A stretch of DNA of 64,000 nucleotides from Lycium barbarum. Taxonomy: Eukaryota; Streptophyta; Magnoliopsida; Solanales; Solanaceae. Shown one piece after another: positions 22,701 through 33,170 of this stretch. Location: assembly GCF_019175385.1 (NCBI RefSeq), contig NC_083341.1:21398203-21462202 (forward strand). The letters are read 5' to 3'. The position numbers and the translations under genes are program-made. Positions within the stretch are counted from its first letter, which is position 1; each line of letters opens with the position of its first letter. Under the pieces are notes generated by a model. The model was not told the origin of the DNA, ran no database searches, and was given only the letters and a program-made list of their open reading frames with translations.

Positions 22701-25700
22701 CTTTTGAAGGGCTGCTCGCCACAGCCATAAAAGGCACTGCAGCCTCGCCTCGCCACGCCTCTCGCCAAAGGCGAGATGGCGCTCACCTTTAACAACACTG
22801 TCCAAAAGTGTGGTAATGGTTATTCAGCTCTCCAAGCTGAATTGCTGGCCCCGAGAGCAGGACTTGAAATGGCGAAAATCCATAACCTTACTCCATTGGA
22901 AGTTGAATCTGATTCAACGGAGGTAATCAAATGCATTGACCATAACAATATAACCTATGCTGACATTATACATGAATGCAGGTTGTTAATACTCCAATTG
23001 AGGATCCCGATAGTCAGGCCTAATTTCCGGCAAGGAAATCCAATAGCACATATGCTCGCTAAGGAAGCTCTCTATAAGTTCAACTCTAGTAATACTATAT
23101 CGTGCACGACCTCCAAATTTTGCTGAAGACCAACTGATGATGGATAAACTAGGAGAACTCGTTTTGTTAAGCATGTATCTATTCGGACTTGTAATAATCT
23201 AGCTAGCTATGGTAACCAAAGTGTCCTAAGTGACATCGACTTAAATCTTTGAATGGTACTAGTTCTCTAGGAATCACTATTGCTCCCCAGAGCAATACTA
23301 TGGAATGCAATATCTTGCATGTTTAAATATATATAATATCCGTATTTCTCAAAAAAAAAAAAAAAAGTTATTAAAAAGACACCAGAAAGCCTCCCAATAC
23401 CAGTACCAACTACCAACAGATGAAGGCACATATGGATATATGCCTTTAAAAGATGCATAACTTTGTGTCAAGAAAATGGACTTGGGCCTAACTTAAACCC
23501 AAAAACTAGATCTGATACCATGTTAAGGAAATGGACCTTAGACCTAACTCAATTCGAAAACCCTACCTATAAAGGGACCTTCATTCAGAATCATCCACTC
23601 GAGCCCTACATGCCGTCATCCAGCACCCACAACAAATAGGATAAACTAATTCATAAAGTTAAACCCCATGTCAGTTTAATCTATAATTACAAACCAAAAT
23701 CATTGGTTGTTAAGCAAAAGCTGTGGATCATAGGATACCACAATGCCTACAACAAAAATTCATGCCCACTGTCAGATGGCAAGGCAAAACACAAACAAGG
23801 TGAAAAGCCTATGTAATACATAGTACCAGCATTGATACGCATACAACCTATTAAGAAAATCAACGGAGCTGATTGCTAATTTTTAGCATTCAATTTTAGA
23901 ACTAAGGTTTCATGATTCAAGCACAATTACAGGTAAAAATATGTGGATCTTGTTAAAGATGTTCACATATCACTGTTGAATCATTTAATACAATGATTAA
24001 ATATCTTGGGAATTTTACTGTTCAATTGGTAGTTCACTAAGGGCCTGTATAAACAAGGCCAGATTCTGCAACAGACAGCCTCAGAATGAATTGAAACATG
24101 GTCACCTGAATAAATTTCTTCGTTGCAGTCGAAGAAGATTAATACAACAGGATTGTAAAATTATTACACTTACTATCTATCCCTGCCAATTCCCCAAATA
24201 GCACCCAGCACATTGAGTTGAGAACAGCAATACTGGGCCAAGTCAATTCGAACCTAGCACAACCAACCTTGCTATAGAAGTTTGAGCCCGAGCCAACTCT
24301 TCCAGCCAAAAATTTAGAAAATCACCACGAGTCCAATGTTTTGAAAACTCAATAAAAGCCTACCTTCCATCTTAGATCGAAATCGAATTTCAAATTGAAG
24401 AAATCAAAAGATATTTGCAGTCAGACAGATAGCAGCAATACAACACTGGCATGCTGATTATAGTAAAGGAGCTTATAGTCTTGCATTCTCATCCGTAGCC
24501 CTAAAGTCCTCCTAAGTGCTAACCTACTATGTGGAGTTAATGTCACCCTCACTAACTTTATACTCAAAAATGGCAATTCCAAGTACCATTAACTATCTCT
24601 GCCAATTGACATATATGAACTCAAATGCTTCAGGAAAAATCTCTAGGTCAAAATATACTAATACCTAAAACATAAACAAATTCAAACCGTTTAAAATAGA
24701 TCCTTATGAATATGGTAAGTGGTCTTAGTCTAAAAGATCCTTACACTTTAAAAATGTGTGCCGCCCTTAAAAAGAAAAGCAGCCCGGTGTACAGATCATC
24801 TCCCGCTCATGCAGGGTCTGAGGGAAGGCTGCACCCTCAGGGGGTGTGTCAGTTTGCTGATTCTGCAGCTCGAACCACCCTATTCTTTGGTATACTAATA
24901 TGTGGGTCAACACGTAATTGTCAGCTAAGTTCACAACGCCATTAAACCATACTTTTGAAGAACCACATGAACGTAAAATGGAAGTCTTCTGAACCAGCAG
25001 TTAGACAGGTGAGAGATTTTAGCATTTCGTGTACTAACATTGAATGAGAAGACAAGAAAAGAAAGATAGTCATCAGAACTTAGAGCTAGCATAGTTAATT
25101 CACTGCAAAACAAACAATCCTTGTACTCCATCTTAAACTTCTTTCCGAGTTATCCTTGTTACCCAATAGGAGATCAGTTTTTCATATAACTTGCTGTTGA
25201 TGCGACTATGTACCTGTACAAGATAAAAAATTTCAAATCCCGAATACGTAAAATTTGTAGAATCGGACCAATCTACTATAGATACAGGAACACCATTGTG
25301 CTCCTTTGTTCAATTGATTTTTGCTTCGACATGTGCTGTTTAAATATTGTACCTCCAGCTTGATTCAAGAGCAAAGATGCTTTCTCTACTCCATCTTGCA
25401 TTAAACTTTTCACTTACCTTGGTGGCATTCATTCGATTTTCAAAATCCATCATGCCTTGTTTATTTCAAGATTTTTGAGAAGTCAATGTCTTGTAAAAGG
25501 GTTCTCTAGCATTATATGGGACAAAGCAAGAATCCTTCTTTAGTCATTCTATTTCCATATTAAAAGGAGAAGAGGCCAAGGCTTTTTGGTTAATGTTAGT
25601 GTTGCAGTCTATTCTCTTGTATTGGGTGACTTTTTCCAGCAAAGCTTAGGCATATAGGAAATAAATTATGTAGTATTTTTGTCTCTATTGAGATTTAAAC

Positions 25701-27333
25701 ACTGGTCTCTAAGGTTTGCACCCCCTTCATTAACCGCTAGGCCACACTCTTGTGCAAAAAACATATCATTCAGAAAGGTAAAAGAATTTTTCTATATCGG
25801 TAATGAATGGCATCGGGTTTCGAACATAAGACCTCTCATGAGCAAAGGGACAGACAAATCGCTGGACCACAAACACCTTCTGCAATTAGAGTTAGAAATA
25901 AAATACTTAAACAAACAACATCACAACTAGTTTGATAAGGCTATATCAACCTACTGCAATCTTTCTCCTTATATAAGCTTGGAACGAACTAGGTTCTTTT
26001 CTGTATTACACTCTGACCCCGAATGTAAAATGGATTAGACACCTGACCACCAAAAATACAAATAGACCAGACGCTAAAACCCAAGGGTACAAATTCAGCA
26101 GCTACACTCAATATACACATAAGTTTGGGGAAAAAAAATTCACATCTCCAATCTATACGAACCACCAAAGGGGAGAAATTTACCAAATAATTTCTAGCTA
26201 ACTCCACCCAACGTGTCAATAGTCCTATGCAGAACCAATTTTCGGGTCCACCTAATAAGCCAGGCTCCAGAAGCTGGAAAGCTAAACCAACTCTAGAGGC
26301 CCATTTTTGCCATGAGAACTATTCACTTTTTGTTTGGAATAATTTTTCACTTTAATTCAAAATCAGTGTTTAGTTATAAAATTTTGAAATCCAACTTGGA
26401 GTTGGATTCAAAATTTGGAAAGTGCTCCAAACCTGCTTTCCAACACCATCTTCATAAACTCCAAATAAAGCGTTCTCTTCTCTCCTTTGCAAAAAGTATA
26501 ACCAATCACAATTCCAACTTCATAAATTCCAAATAAACTAAAAACTATTTGGAATATTCACTAACCACAAACAAACTCCCTAGTTCAATCCACCACTACT
26601 CACTCCTAAAGTCACCTAAAAAAGGGCAGCCCGGTGCACTAAGCTCCTGCTATGCACGGGGTCCGGGGAAGGGCCGGACCACAAGGGTCTATTGTACACA
26701 GTCTTACCTTGCATTTCTACAAGAGGCTGTTTTCACAGCTTGAACCCATGACCTCCACTCCTAAACTCACCTAACCCATAACAAAGAAAAGGAAATGAAA
26801 AGAATAGGTATAAATATATAAAAATTTAAAGTCTTGCAGATCATTCACCAGAGAAAACAAATTGGAGCCTCTAGTATTATATATAGAATCTTGTAACAAT
26901 CAAAGCATTCAAAGGGGTACATAGATCCCCAAAATTTAATGAATATATACATCAAAAAATGCCACAAAACCAACAATCAAGGTTCAATCTTTCCTCAAAT
27001 CAAACCAATATAACAAGTTCTTGTACAATATAAAATACAATTTCCAAATTAAAAAAAAAAAAAAGGAAATCTTTAACTAACCTGATGGATTGGAGGGTAC
27101 ATAGAATTAGTACAAACAGGACATTCAAGAAGCTCATGAACACTTGTTGTAGAATGAATTGATGAAATCCCATCATTATTATTATTAATATTAATGTTAA
27201 CATTGTTGTTGTTATTGTTTGGTGTTTTTGAAGATGAAAATTGAGAATGAATTATATGTGGATGATGTAAAGGGATCTCATCATCATCAATGCCATCTGA
27301 AGATGATACACATTCAATGCTATCCAACTCCAT
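19795..27333 (-). CDS. SINAT: SINAT/SIAH-type RING E3 ubiquitin ligase
   Basis: Three coding exons on the minus strand: 27333-27082 (84 codons), 21151-20765 (129) and 20157-19795 (121 with stop), all in phase 0, giving 333 aa. Donors GTTAG and GTAAGT and acceptors GCTGCAG and TTTTCAG fit. Residues 41-53 form an Asn-rich tract. The C3HC4 RING spans C71-C106 (CPVCTNSMYPPIHQ is completed by CHNGH across intron 1). SIAH-type zinc fingers lie at about 129-195 (LPCKYGSVGCPEIF, HLRDDH), followed by the TRAF-like substrate-binding and dimerisation domain (FCLHFEAFQL, NYSYSLEVGGNGRKL, GRIWKEQQNPDGG). SINAT proteins ubiquitinate targets for proteasomal degradation, for example in auxin, brassinosteroid, stress and autophagy signalling; the target here is unknown. 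All zinc ligands seen are intact and the length is normal, so it looks functional. Intron 1 is about 5.9 kb and full of transposons. UTRs were not defined. Confidence 0.95.
20533..20710. mobile_element. MITE in SINAT intron 2
   Basis: Rough inverted ends (TCATTTTTGACCCGCCGGCC against GAGCGGTCCAAAAATGTAAT) flank an AT-rich core. The target duplication was not resolved and the family is uncertain. Confidence 0.5.
21490..21604 (+). mobile_element. Au-type SINE, 3'-truncated, in SINAT intron 1
   Basis: Starts GGGCAGCCCGGTGCACTAAG and continues GGGTCCAGGGAAGGGCCGGA and GGGTCTATTGTACGCAGCC, the tRNA-derived head of the angiosperm Au SINE. It stops at GGCTGTTTCCACGG, before the end of the family consensus, at the junction with the RNase H fragment. 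Confidence 0.85.
21700..22800 (-). mobile_element. Non-autonomous hAT element (CAGTGTT ends)
   Basis: A perfect 8-bp target duplication TCCAAAAG (21692-21699, 22801-22808) flanks an 1101-bp element starting CAGTGTTTTGGAAGGC and ending with the inverted relative of that end. Both subterminal regions are GC-rich arrays of GCCTCGCC/GGCGAGGCG. A remnant of the BED-type zinc finger of the parent transposase is left on the minus strand (21923-22150, VTCIFCRGTF, RHKQHL). The stretch 22250-22555 is low-complexity GA-rich. Confidence 0.92.
21923..22150 (-). pseudogene. hAT transposase BED zinc-finger remnant
   Basis: A 75-aa frame starting MESSDASKKDIGW with a C2H2-type BED finger (CIFC...GGITRHKQHL) and the following NVKKCTICPPEIREEV block, as found at the N-terminus of DUF659/hAT transposases. 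The rest of the transposase is absent, so the element depends on a relative for movement. Confidence 0.8.
23126..24778. other. SINAT intron 1 sequence, no gene seen
   Basis: A TCTGATACCATGTTA string at 23511-23525 is the complement of an LTR-retrotransposon primer-binding site and suggests an old minus-strand LTR remnant. Nothing else is recognisable. Confidence 0.4.
24779..24880 (+). mobile_element. Degenerate Au-type SINE
   Basis: GCAGCCCGGTGTACAGATC, then CTCCCGCTCATGCAGGGTCT and GGGAAGGCTGCACCCTCAGG, align with the Au SINE head but with many changes. Third copy of the family in this intron. Confidence 0.6.
24881..25639. other. SINAT intron 1 sequence, no gene seen
   Basis: No repeat family or coding signal recognised. 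Confidence 0.35.
25640..25750 (-). mobile_element. TS-like tRNA-derived SINE
   Basis: On the minus strand, GTGTGGCCTAGCGGTTAATG (A box) is followed about 40 bp later by GTTTAAATCTC (B box), the layout of the Solanaceae TS SINE head. The body runs toward lower coordinates; ends not resolved. Confidence 0.65.
25814..25880 (-). mobile_element. tRNA-derived SINE head
   Basis: The minus strand reads GTTTGTGGTCCAGCG (A box) and then GTTCGAAACCC (B box) about 45 bp later, so it is a Pol III promoter-like SINE head. The family was not identified. Confidence 0.5.
26601..26774 (+). mobile_element. Au-type SINE with 19-bp target duplication
   Basis: The body 26620-26755 begins GGGCAGCCCGGTGCACTAAG (at 26624) and runs to CTTGAACCCATGACCTC. 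It is flanked by CACTCCTAAA(G/C)TCACCTAA at 26601-26619 and 26756-26774, 18 of 19 bases identical. The B box TTGAACCC is visible. It is inserted in SINAT intron 1 on the strand opposite to the gene. Confidence 0.92.
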
Positions 27334-27840
27334 TCTTGAAAGAGGAAAAAAAAAAAAAGATCAAATTTTTATTCAGTAAAATCAAGAATGGTTTTGAGGT
27401 TTGGATGTTATGAATTTATGGGGATTTGTTGATGGGTTTCCATTAATGATGTTTTTTTTTTTTTTTTATCAAATGATGGTTTTTTGATTTAGAAATTGAA
27501 GAGACAGAAAAAAAAAGGGAGACAGAAGGAACTTTAGCTTCTGCTAGGAGGAAAGAATTGTGCTTTTTTTCCACTTTTAATTTATTGGTTGCTTTTCTGT
27601 TTTATCATTTAAAAACTTGTTGGTATTGGTTCATTTTTTATTTTATTTTTCATGCAGTGTTCGGTACTTGGATTGAAGTATGACTAATCACTTTTAGCTT
27701 TGGTTAAGAGGAAAGAATGATGCTTTTTCTACTTTTATTTATTGGTTGCTTTTTTGGTTTTTGCTTTTAAAATCTGTTGGTCTTTATTCTTTTTATTTTG
27801 TTATTTTCCACCGGTATCTGAATTAAAGCACTTCAAGTTC
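27334..27840 (-). promoter_or_regulatory. SINAT upstream region
   Basis: Immediately upstream of the SINAT ATG (minus strand). On the minus strand it carries a TTTTTTTTTTTTCCTC tract just before the ATG, an AAA run (27452-27469) and pyrimidine-rich tracts, consistent with a plant 5' UTR. No specific TATA box or transcription start could be fixed. Confidence 0.35.
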
Positions 27841-27844
27841 TACT

Positions 27845-27953
27845 TTTGGGGGTGACGCTCCCAACAAAAAAAATTTCATTCTCAAGGCTCGAACCAAAAA
27901 ACTCTAGCTAAGAGTGTTGGGATTCCAACTATGCCAGCATAATCCATATTTTA
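27845..27953 (-). mobile_element. tRNA-derived SINE
   Basis: The minus strand reads TATGCTGGCATAGTTGGAAT (A-box region) and, about 35 bp later, GGTTCGAGCCTTGAGAATGA (B box). Ends unresolved. Confidence 0.6.
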
Positions 27954-28198
27954 TGCTATTTTATTTGAGGAAGTACATATGGTGGGTTAAGAGGGTCCAT
28001 CAATTAAGAGAGATTCTTGAATTTTTTTTGTTTAAGACAAAGAAATCTAAGTTTTTTGGTTAGGTAAAATGGACATTTTTGTACTAATGGTTAATGAGAT
28101 TTGACTCATTTAAAGCTAGAAGTTTTATAAGTTATTTTTTTCTCTATTAAATGAAGAAACAAAAAAATCCGACTCGGCCTTCGAATAGTTAGTCTTAT

Positions 28199-28559
28199 AG
28201 CCTGTTTGCCCAAGCTTCTAAAAATAGCTTATTTTAAAAAGCATTTTTTTCAAAAGTACTTTTCAAAAAAGTACTTTTGGCTAAAAGCAGTTTGTGTTTG
28301 GCCAATTAATTTAAAAAGTACTTTTGAGCAGCAATTAGTGTTTGGTCAAGCTTTTAAAAAGTGCTTCTATGTGTATTTTTCTCAAAAGTGCTTTTGGGCA
28401 AAAGCTATTTTTTTAGCTTCTAAAAAACTGATTCTGCTACTCTCCAAAAGTACTCATTTTCTCCCAAAAGCTTGGTCAAACACCTCACTTTTTTTAAAAT
28501 AAACACTTATTGAAAAAATAAATACTTTTGGAGGAAAAATAAGCTTGGCCAAACAAGCT
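28199..28559. mobile_element. TIR MITE with internal AAAAGTACTTTT repeats
   Basis: The left end AGCCTGTTTGCCCAAGCTT pairs with the right end AAGCTTGGCCAAACAAGCT. The inside is built from repeated AAAAGTACTTTT / AAAAGTGCTT blocks, so an open 98-aa frame at 28206-28502 is an artefact of the repeat. Confidence 0.75.
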
Positions 28560-29705
28560 ATTAGCCTGTTTTAGACTTACCTCATTCTTAGGTTGGTTTT
28601 AAGAAAAGGAAGAGGAGAGAGATTGAAATTTTTAAATTTTGAATTTTGAATTTTGAATTTGTGGCATTGGAAATTGAGATAGCGGTCCACATCTTTTTAA
28701 AAAAGAAAAAGAGTTAAAAATAGCCTAACCTATTAAAAATGGTTTAAATTTTACTCCTATTACCCATAAGAGTATCCCAAAAGATTTATCCTAACACTTC
28801 CCCTAAGGTCTTTTTCCTTCCCAAAAAAAAAAAAAAAATCACCCTAATTGTCAATATTATTGGCCAAATTATCAGCAATTATATTCCCCTCTCGAAAAAA
28901 AATGTTGTAGGTGTGCATTAATCAGCTCAATATTCTCTTGGATGCCTTGTACATGATTCTTCAATCACCATATTGAACCTGGCTCTGACCATTTACCATA
29001 TTTACCACCAAGAATGAATTTAATTGCTGGATGTTGTATTTGTTAGTGGTACAATGTTTTTTAAAATAATCAATTGTTTAGTTGCAGGAAGAATCTAATA
29101 TTTGATTTATTAGAATATTCATTTTCTTAGTTGTAAAATGAGTCTACTAATTTGTTTATGTGACTATTCAAAACCCTATAATTATATAAAAAATTATGAT
29201 ACAAAATTTCATGCATATTTTCAACCTTATTAATTGCATCTATTTTTCAAAAATATCATAAACTAATTGCATCAAGAAATCAGCGATCCCTTCAAGTGGT
29301 ACTGATTGTGTTTTAAATTTAATATTTGTGCGTATAAACATACCGTTTGAATAAAATTTATTGGCTTCCGCCGAATTCGTATATGGACTTCTAGCTCAGC
29401 CTCGTTTATGTGGTTACATTTCTGTTTTTAATTTATACAAAAAATATCATCTATATTTATAAATAATTTATTTTTAAATTTTTTATTTATCCTTAATGAA
29501 ATGATTTATATCTGTCAAATATCTAAGACTTGTTTTATACTACAATTCTTTTCTTACACTTCTTCAATAGCTAAATAGTGTTACATAAATTAAAACGGAA
29601 AAAAACATAATAAATTAGAGATAATTGTCAGAAACATACCTGAACTATCAATTTTTCGCGAGTTTATATTAGTTCACGTAAGAAAAGGAACCACCGATAA
29701 TTTGT
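28560..29705. other. Intergenic, no gene seen
   Basis: AT-rich with a homopurine run at 28826-28838 and short TTTTGAATTTTGAATTTTGAA repeats near 28640. No coding signal. Confidence 0.4.
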
Positions 29706-29928
29706 CACTACAACAAAATATGCTTTTAGCGGCAATTAATTTGCGGCAATAACTTAATTACCGCTAATTGTATTCTAGAATCAATTATTAGCGGCAATAC
29801 CAAACTTCAACTCTAACAATAAATGCCGCTAAAGGATTTACCGACCTTGGATCTAATGGTATTAACCAATTGCTGATAAATATTTTGTGGTAATAACCAT
29901 TGCCGCTAAAAAAAATATTGTTACTAAA
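29706..29928. mobile_element. CACTA-like MITE
   Basis: Starts CACTACAACAAAATATGC and then TTTTAGCGGCAA, and ends with the degenerate inverse TTGCCGCTAAAAAAAATATT plus GTTACTA. Internal GCGGCAA/TTGCCGC motifs are repeated. CACTACAA is the hallmark CACTA terminus. Confidence 0.65.
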
Positions 29929-30756
29929 GACCTCTCTCTTTTGGTGTGGTGTGTTTTTTACATTAATTTTGATTTATATGCAGCTCCACTAAATTCATCG
30001 ATGTCAAAATGATCACTTAAGGCATGAGGAAGGTCCACATTCCAACCCAACAAGAAATTATCATTATTGCCTGCTCAGACCATTTTGCACACTGCAAATC
30101 AGAATACGCCACGTCACATAAGACATGTATAGGCCAAGGAATTACAAATTGCACAACACGACAAGGAACCAGTGAGGAAAGAGGGATCCTCCTCAAGCGA
30201 AACGAACACTCGATTTTCCTTATTTTCTTCCTCTTTTTTGAACCGCTGCTCACGTTCTATGGCCAACCCCCAACCACTTATTACACTTTTGTCACAAACG
30301 GTGGAACCAAAGATTTTATCAATGGAATTCAATTTTTATAAGAATAGGTTATATCAAGCTTCTGTTTTAGGTCAAGGGGATTCAGTTCTTGTAAATATCA
30401 TGTATTTTTATTTATTTTTATTAGAATATTCATGTATAATAAATATAAACTTTGAGCAAGAGGCATTATATGAATCCATTTTTTAAAATGTGGTTCTGCC
30501 ACTGTTTATGACAATGTACATCCTATAAAATTTGTTTGCACTCGGTTTCTATATTAAATAAATATAAGAAATATGTTTTTCATAAATAATTATTATTTAA
30601 TTTTACTTAAATAATGTGTATTTTCACTTTGTTGTTTGTTCCGAGATTTTTTAGCTGCTATAGCGAATAGCTATTATACAGTTATAACAACTTTTGACAT
30701 TTAAATAATATTTAACTGTTATAAGCAACAACAAAAAAAGCATAAAATCTTGAAAT
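29929..30756. other. Intergenic, no gene seen
   Basis: Short overlapping frames on both strands at 30017-30341 show no recognisable domain. A less AT-rich island lies around 30020-30330. Confidence 0.35.
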
Positions 30757-30938
30757 GATTTGAAAGTGATAATGAATCTTTTATAATTCTATAAGCTTTA
30801 ATATCTACTCACAATTTTTTAATAATTGTAATCCAAACTCCAAATTACTTAATTACTCTCTAAGTATCAAAGACTTGGTCAACTTTCCTTTTTCTTTAGT
30901 TGAAGACTTGAGGGGTCTTTTTGCCTCAAAAACACTAG

Positions 30939-31174
30939 TCCCCTCATTTTAATATAAATGAATTTTGATATTTTTATGATCCAAAATGAATGAATTTTTC
31001 AAAGCTCAAAGATGTATTAATCAATTTTTTCAAAATTATTCATATCTTTAATGACTCTTTCTATTTTTTTTTTAATGACATATTGATAAATTACCTTTAA
31101 TTAATGTTCGTAATTGACTTTATTAAGAGGCGTGTCATATCCCAAAATATTCATCTATTTTTGAACGGAGGGAG
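30939..31174. mobile_element. Probable Stowaway MITE, left end weak
   Basis: The right end ATTTTTGAACGGAGGGAG is typical. The left end (GTCCCCTCATTTTAATA) is degenerate. Absence of this DNA from the paralogous copy (near 58648) supports an insertion. Confidence 0.6.
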
Positions 31175-32175
31175 TCCTTCTAAACCATAATCATGTTTTC
31201 CCATATTAACTACACTTGGGGCTGTTGAAAGGAAAGACACCCGAATAGTGCAGCAGTAAGGAAAAGGATAGCGAAAGTCCTTCCCCTTTTTATTGTAGTG
31301 TTTTCCAAGTTATACTTTTTAGTTTAAATTCTGCCACTGACATTTTTTTTCTATCCTAAAATCAAGAATATTGACTTTTTCTTTTTATAGAATGTCAAAA
31401 CTTAGAAGAGAAATAAGATTAAATTCTATTATGAGGTAAATGGAAGGCGACTTATTCAAATTGGAAAATAATGACAAAAAAGAATTAGAAAACAGGCAAT
31501 TTTTGTTTTAGTATCCATCATATAGTTTCATCATTCGGCTTTTTTGGTTGATGTTGTCAGCATCCTGACCTACCCTTCTACCTGCCATAAATAAGAATTC
31601 TCTTTAATTATTATATATTGATAATGTAAATAATTTTATTAAAGGGGAAGAGTAGGTAATAATTCCCATTATCGTGGACACACATCTTTCGACTAAGGAA
31701 TGAGAAATCTTATATATGCATACTTAACACTCTTAAATGATCAATAACAACCTAAATTTATAATCTTTATATTTTAAGAGAAAACTTATGTAATTTGTTC
31801 TACATTAAAGAGAGTATGATATTTATGAATATCATTTACTCAAAAGTATGATAGATCTTTTGAAAAACTAACTAATCATCTCGAAAATAAAATTGTTAGA
31901 CTATGTAAATATTTAGTCAAATATATTTTGTAATCTTCTATTTTAGGATAGCGTATGTTAGAATTATATTAGTCAAATTAGTTCCTAATTTGTAGCCTAC
32001 AATTATGTTGTAAATGCTGTATATTAACCTATTCAAGGAATGAGAATCATCACGGCAAATATTCTCTTACATGGTATCAGCCTAGGTCTCTCCTAAAACC
32101 CTAGCATCCTAACCCTAGCTGCTGACCACCTCTTTCGTTTTTCCTCCTCTTCGGCCCTTCCTCCTCCTCTTCTCC

Positions 32176-33057
32176 ATGGCTGACGCGTCCAAGTTGCACC
32201 CTGCGACTACAGTCACCAATATCAAATCATGCATTCCTATTGTTCTTGATTATGAAGGAAGCCAATACAATAACTGGGCTACCCTCTTCAAGCTCCATTG
32301 CCGAGCAAACTTGGTGATCGACCACATACTACCTCCTGCCTCCCCCACCGTGCCACCCCCGGCATCTGCAGCCGAGAAACTTGCTGCGAAGGCTCTATGG
32401 GAACGACTAGATGACATCGTTCGGCAATGGATATATGGTACAATATCGAATGATCTTCTCAACACGATCATTCATCAAGAGGACACCGCAGCCGAGGCTT
32501 GGAATCGTCTTGTTCATCTCTTTCAGGACAACAAATCAGCTAGGGCTCTTGCTCTTGATGCAAAATTCACCAACACCAAATTGGTGGATTTTCCGAATGT
32601 GAAAGCATACTGCACCAGGCTAAAAGTTCTTGCAGACAATCTCGCCAACGTCGGCCACAAAGTTTCTGACGAACGACTTGTGCTTCGTCTTCTGCGAGGA
32701 TTATCGGAAGAATATAAAACCTTTCAAACGACGGTGCAGCACCGTACTCCTCTCCCATCTTTTGACGTTGTCCGGTCGATGCTCGAACTTGAGGAAGACA
32801 GCCATGGCGAGGACGCCATTCACGACTTCGAGTCGAATGCTGCTCTCGTTTCCCACAATATTAATCCTCATAATTTCTTTGGTAATGGGCAGCCCAACAA
32901 TTCTGAAAATACTTTCAACAATCGAGGAAGTTCTAACAATCGTGGAAAGAAGAACAACCACGGTCGCAGCGGCGGCAACCGCAACAACAACCGCGGTAGC
33001 GCCGGTAATGGGCAAAGCAGCGGCGGGGGCAGCCGGCATAACGCCCAGACCAACTAG
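32176..33057 (+). pseudogene. copia gag
   Basis: A 293-aa frame starting MADASKLHPA. It contains the UBN2/DUF4219-type gag region (LDYEGSQYNNWATLFKLH, ALWERLDDIVRQW, LRLLRGLSEEYKTF, SMLELEE) and an Asn/Gly/Arg-rich C-terminal tail. No CCHC knuckle is visible in the tail. In this lineage gag normally continues into pol; here a TAG at 33055-33057 and a frame change before 33171 separate them. The gag part itself is open throughout. Confidence 0.85.
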
Positions 33058-33170
33058 CCCGCTGCATCGCAGCACCAGGGGTCCACTGCCCCGTCGTGGT
33101 TCTTTCCACCGTGGGCTGCCTGGGGGCCACAGCCGTGGGCCACCCCACCGTGCCCGTACCCCACTGTTAG

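Larger units (their letters stand above)
21605..23125 (+). pseudogene. Retroelement RNase H domain split by a hAT element
   Basis: One reading frame gives FKGSKMLM and DGVIRNHKGE, a stop, then VVGFQK up to 21699, and resumes at 22809 with CGNGYSALQAELLA, EMAKIHNLTPLEVESDSTEV, HECRLL and NPIAHMLAKEA. This is the RVT_3 RNase H domain found at the C-terminus of plant LINE-like polyproteins, with the catalytic acidic residues in AELLA and ESDS. The 1101-bp hAT sits precisely between the two halves. Without it the frame is nearly continuous, with a TGA at about 21679 as the other visible defect. No reverse transcriptase was found next to it. Confidence 0.85.

Noticed and set aside
28206..28502. 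98-aa frame with Phe/Lys repeats
   Set aside because: Generated by the AAAAGTACTTTT repeats of a MITE.
30017..30341. Overlapping frames on both strands that might be a gene
   Set aside because: No recognisable motif, no splice logic and no consistent codon bias; left as unassigned intergenic DNA.
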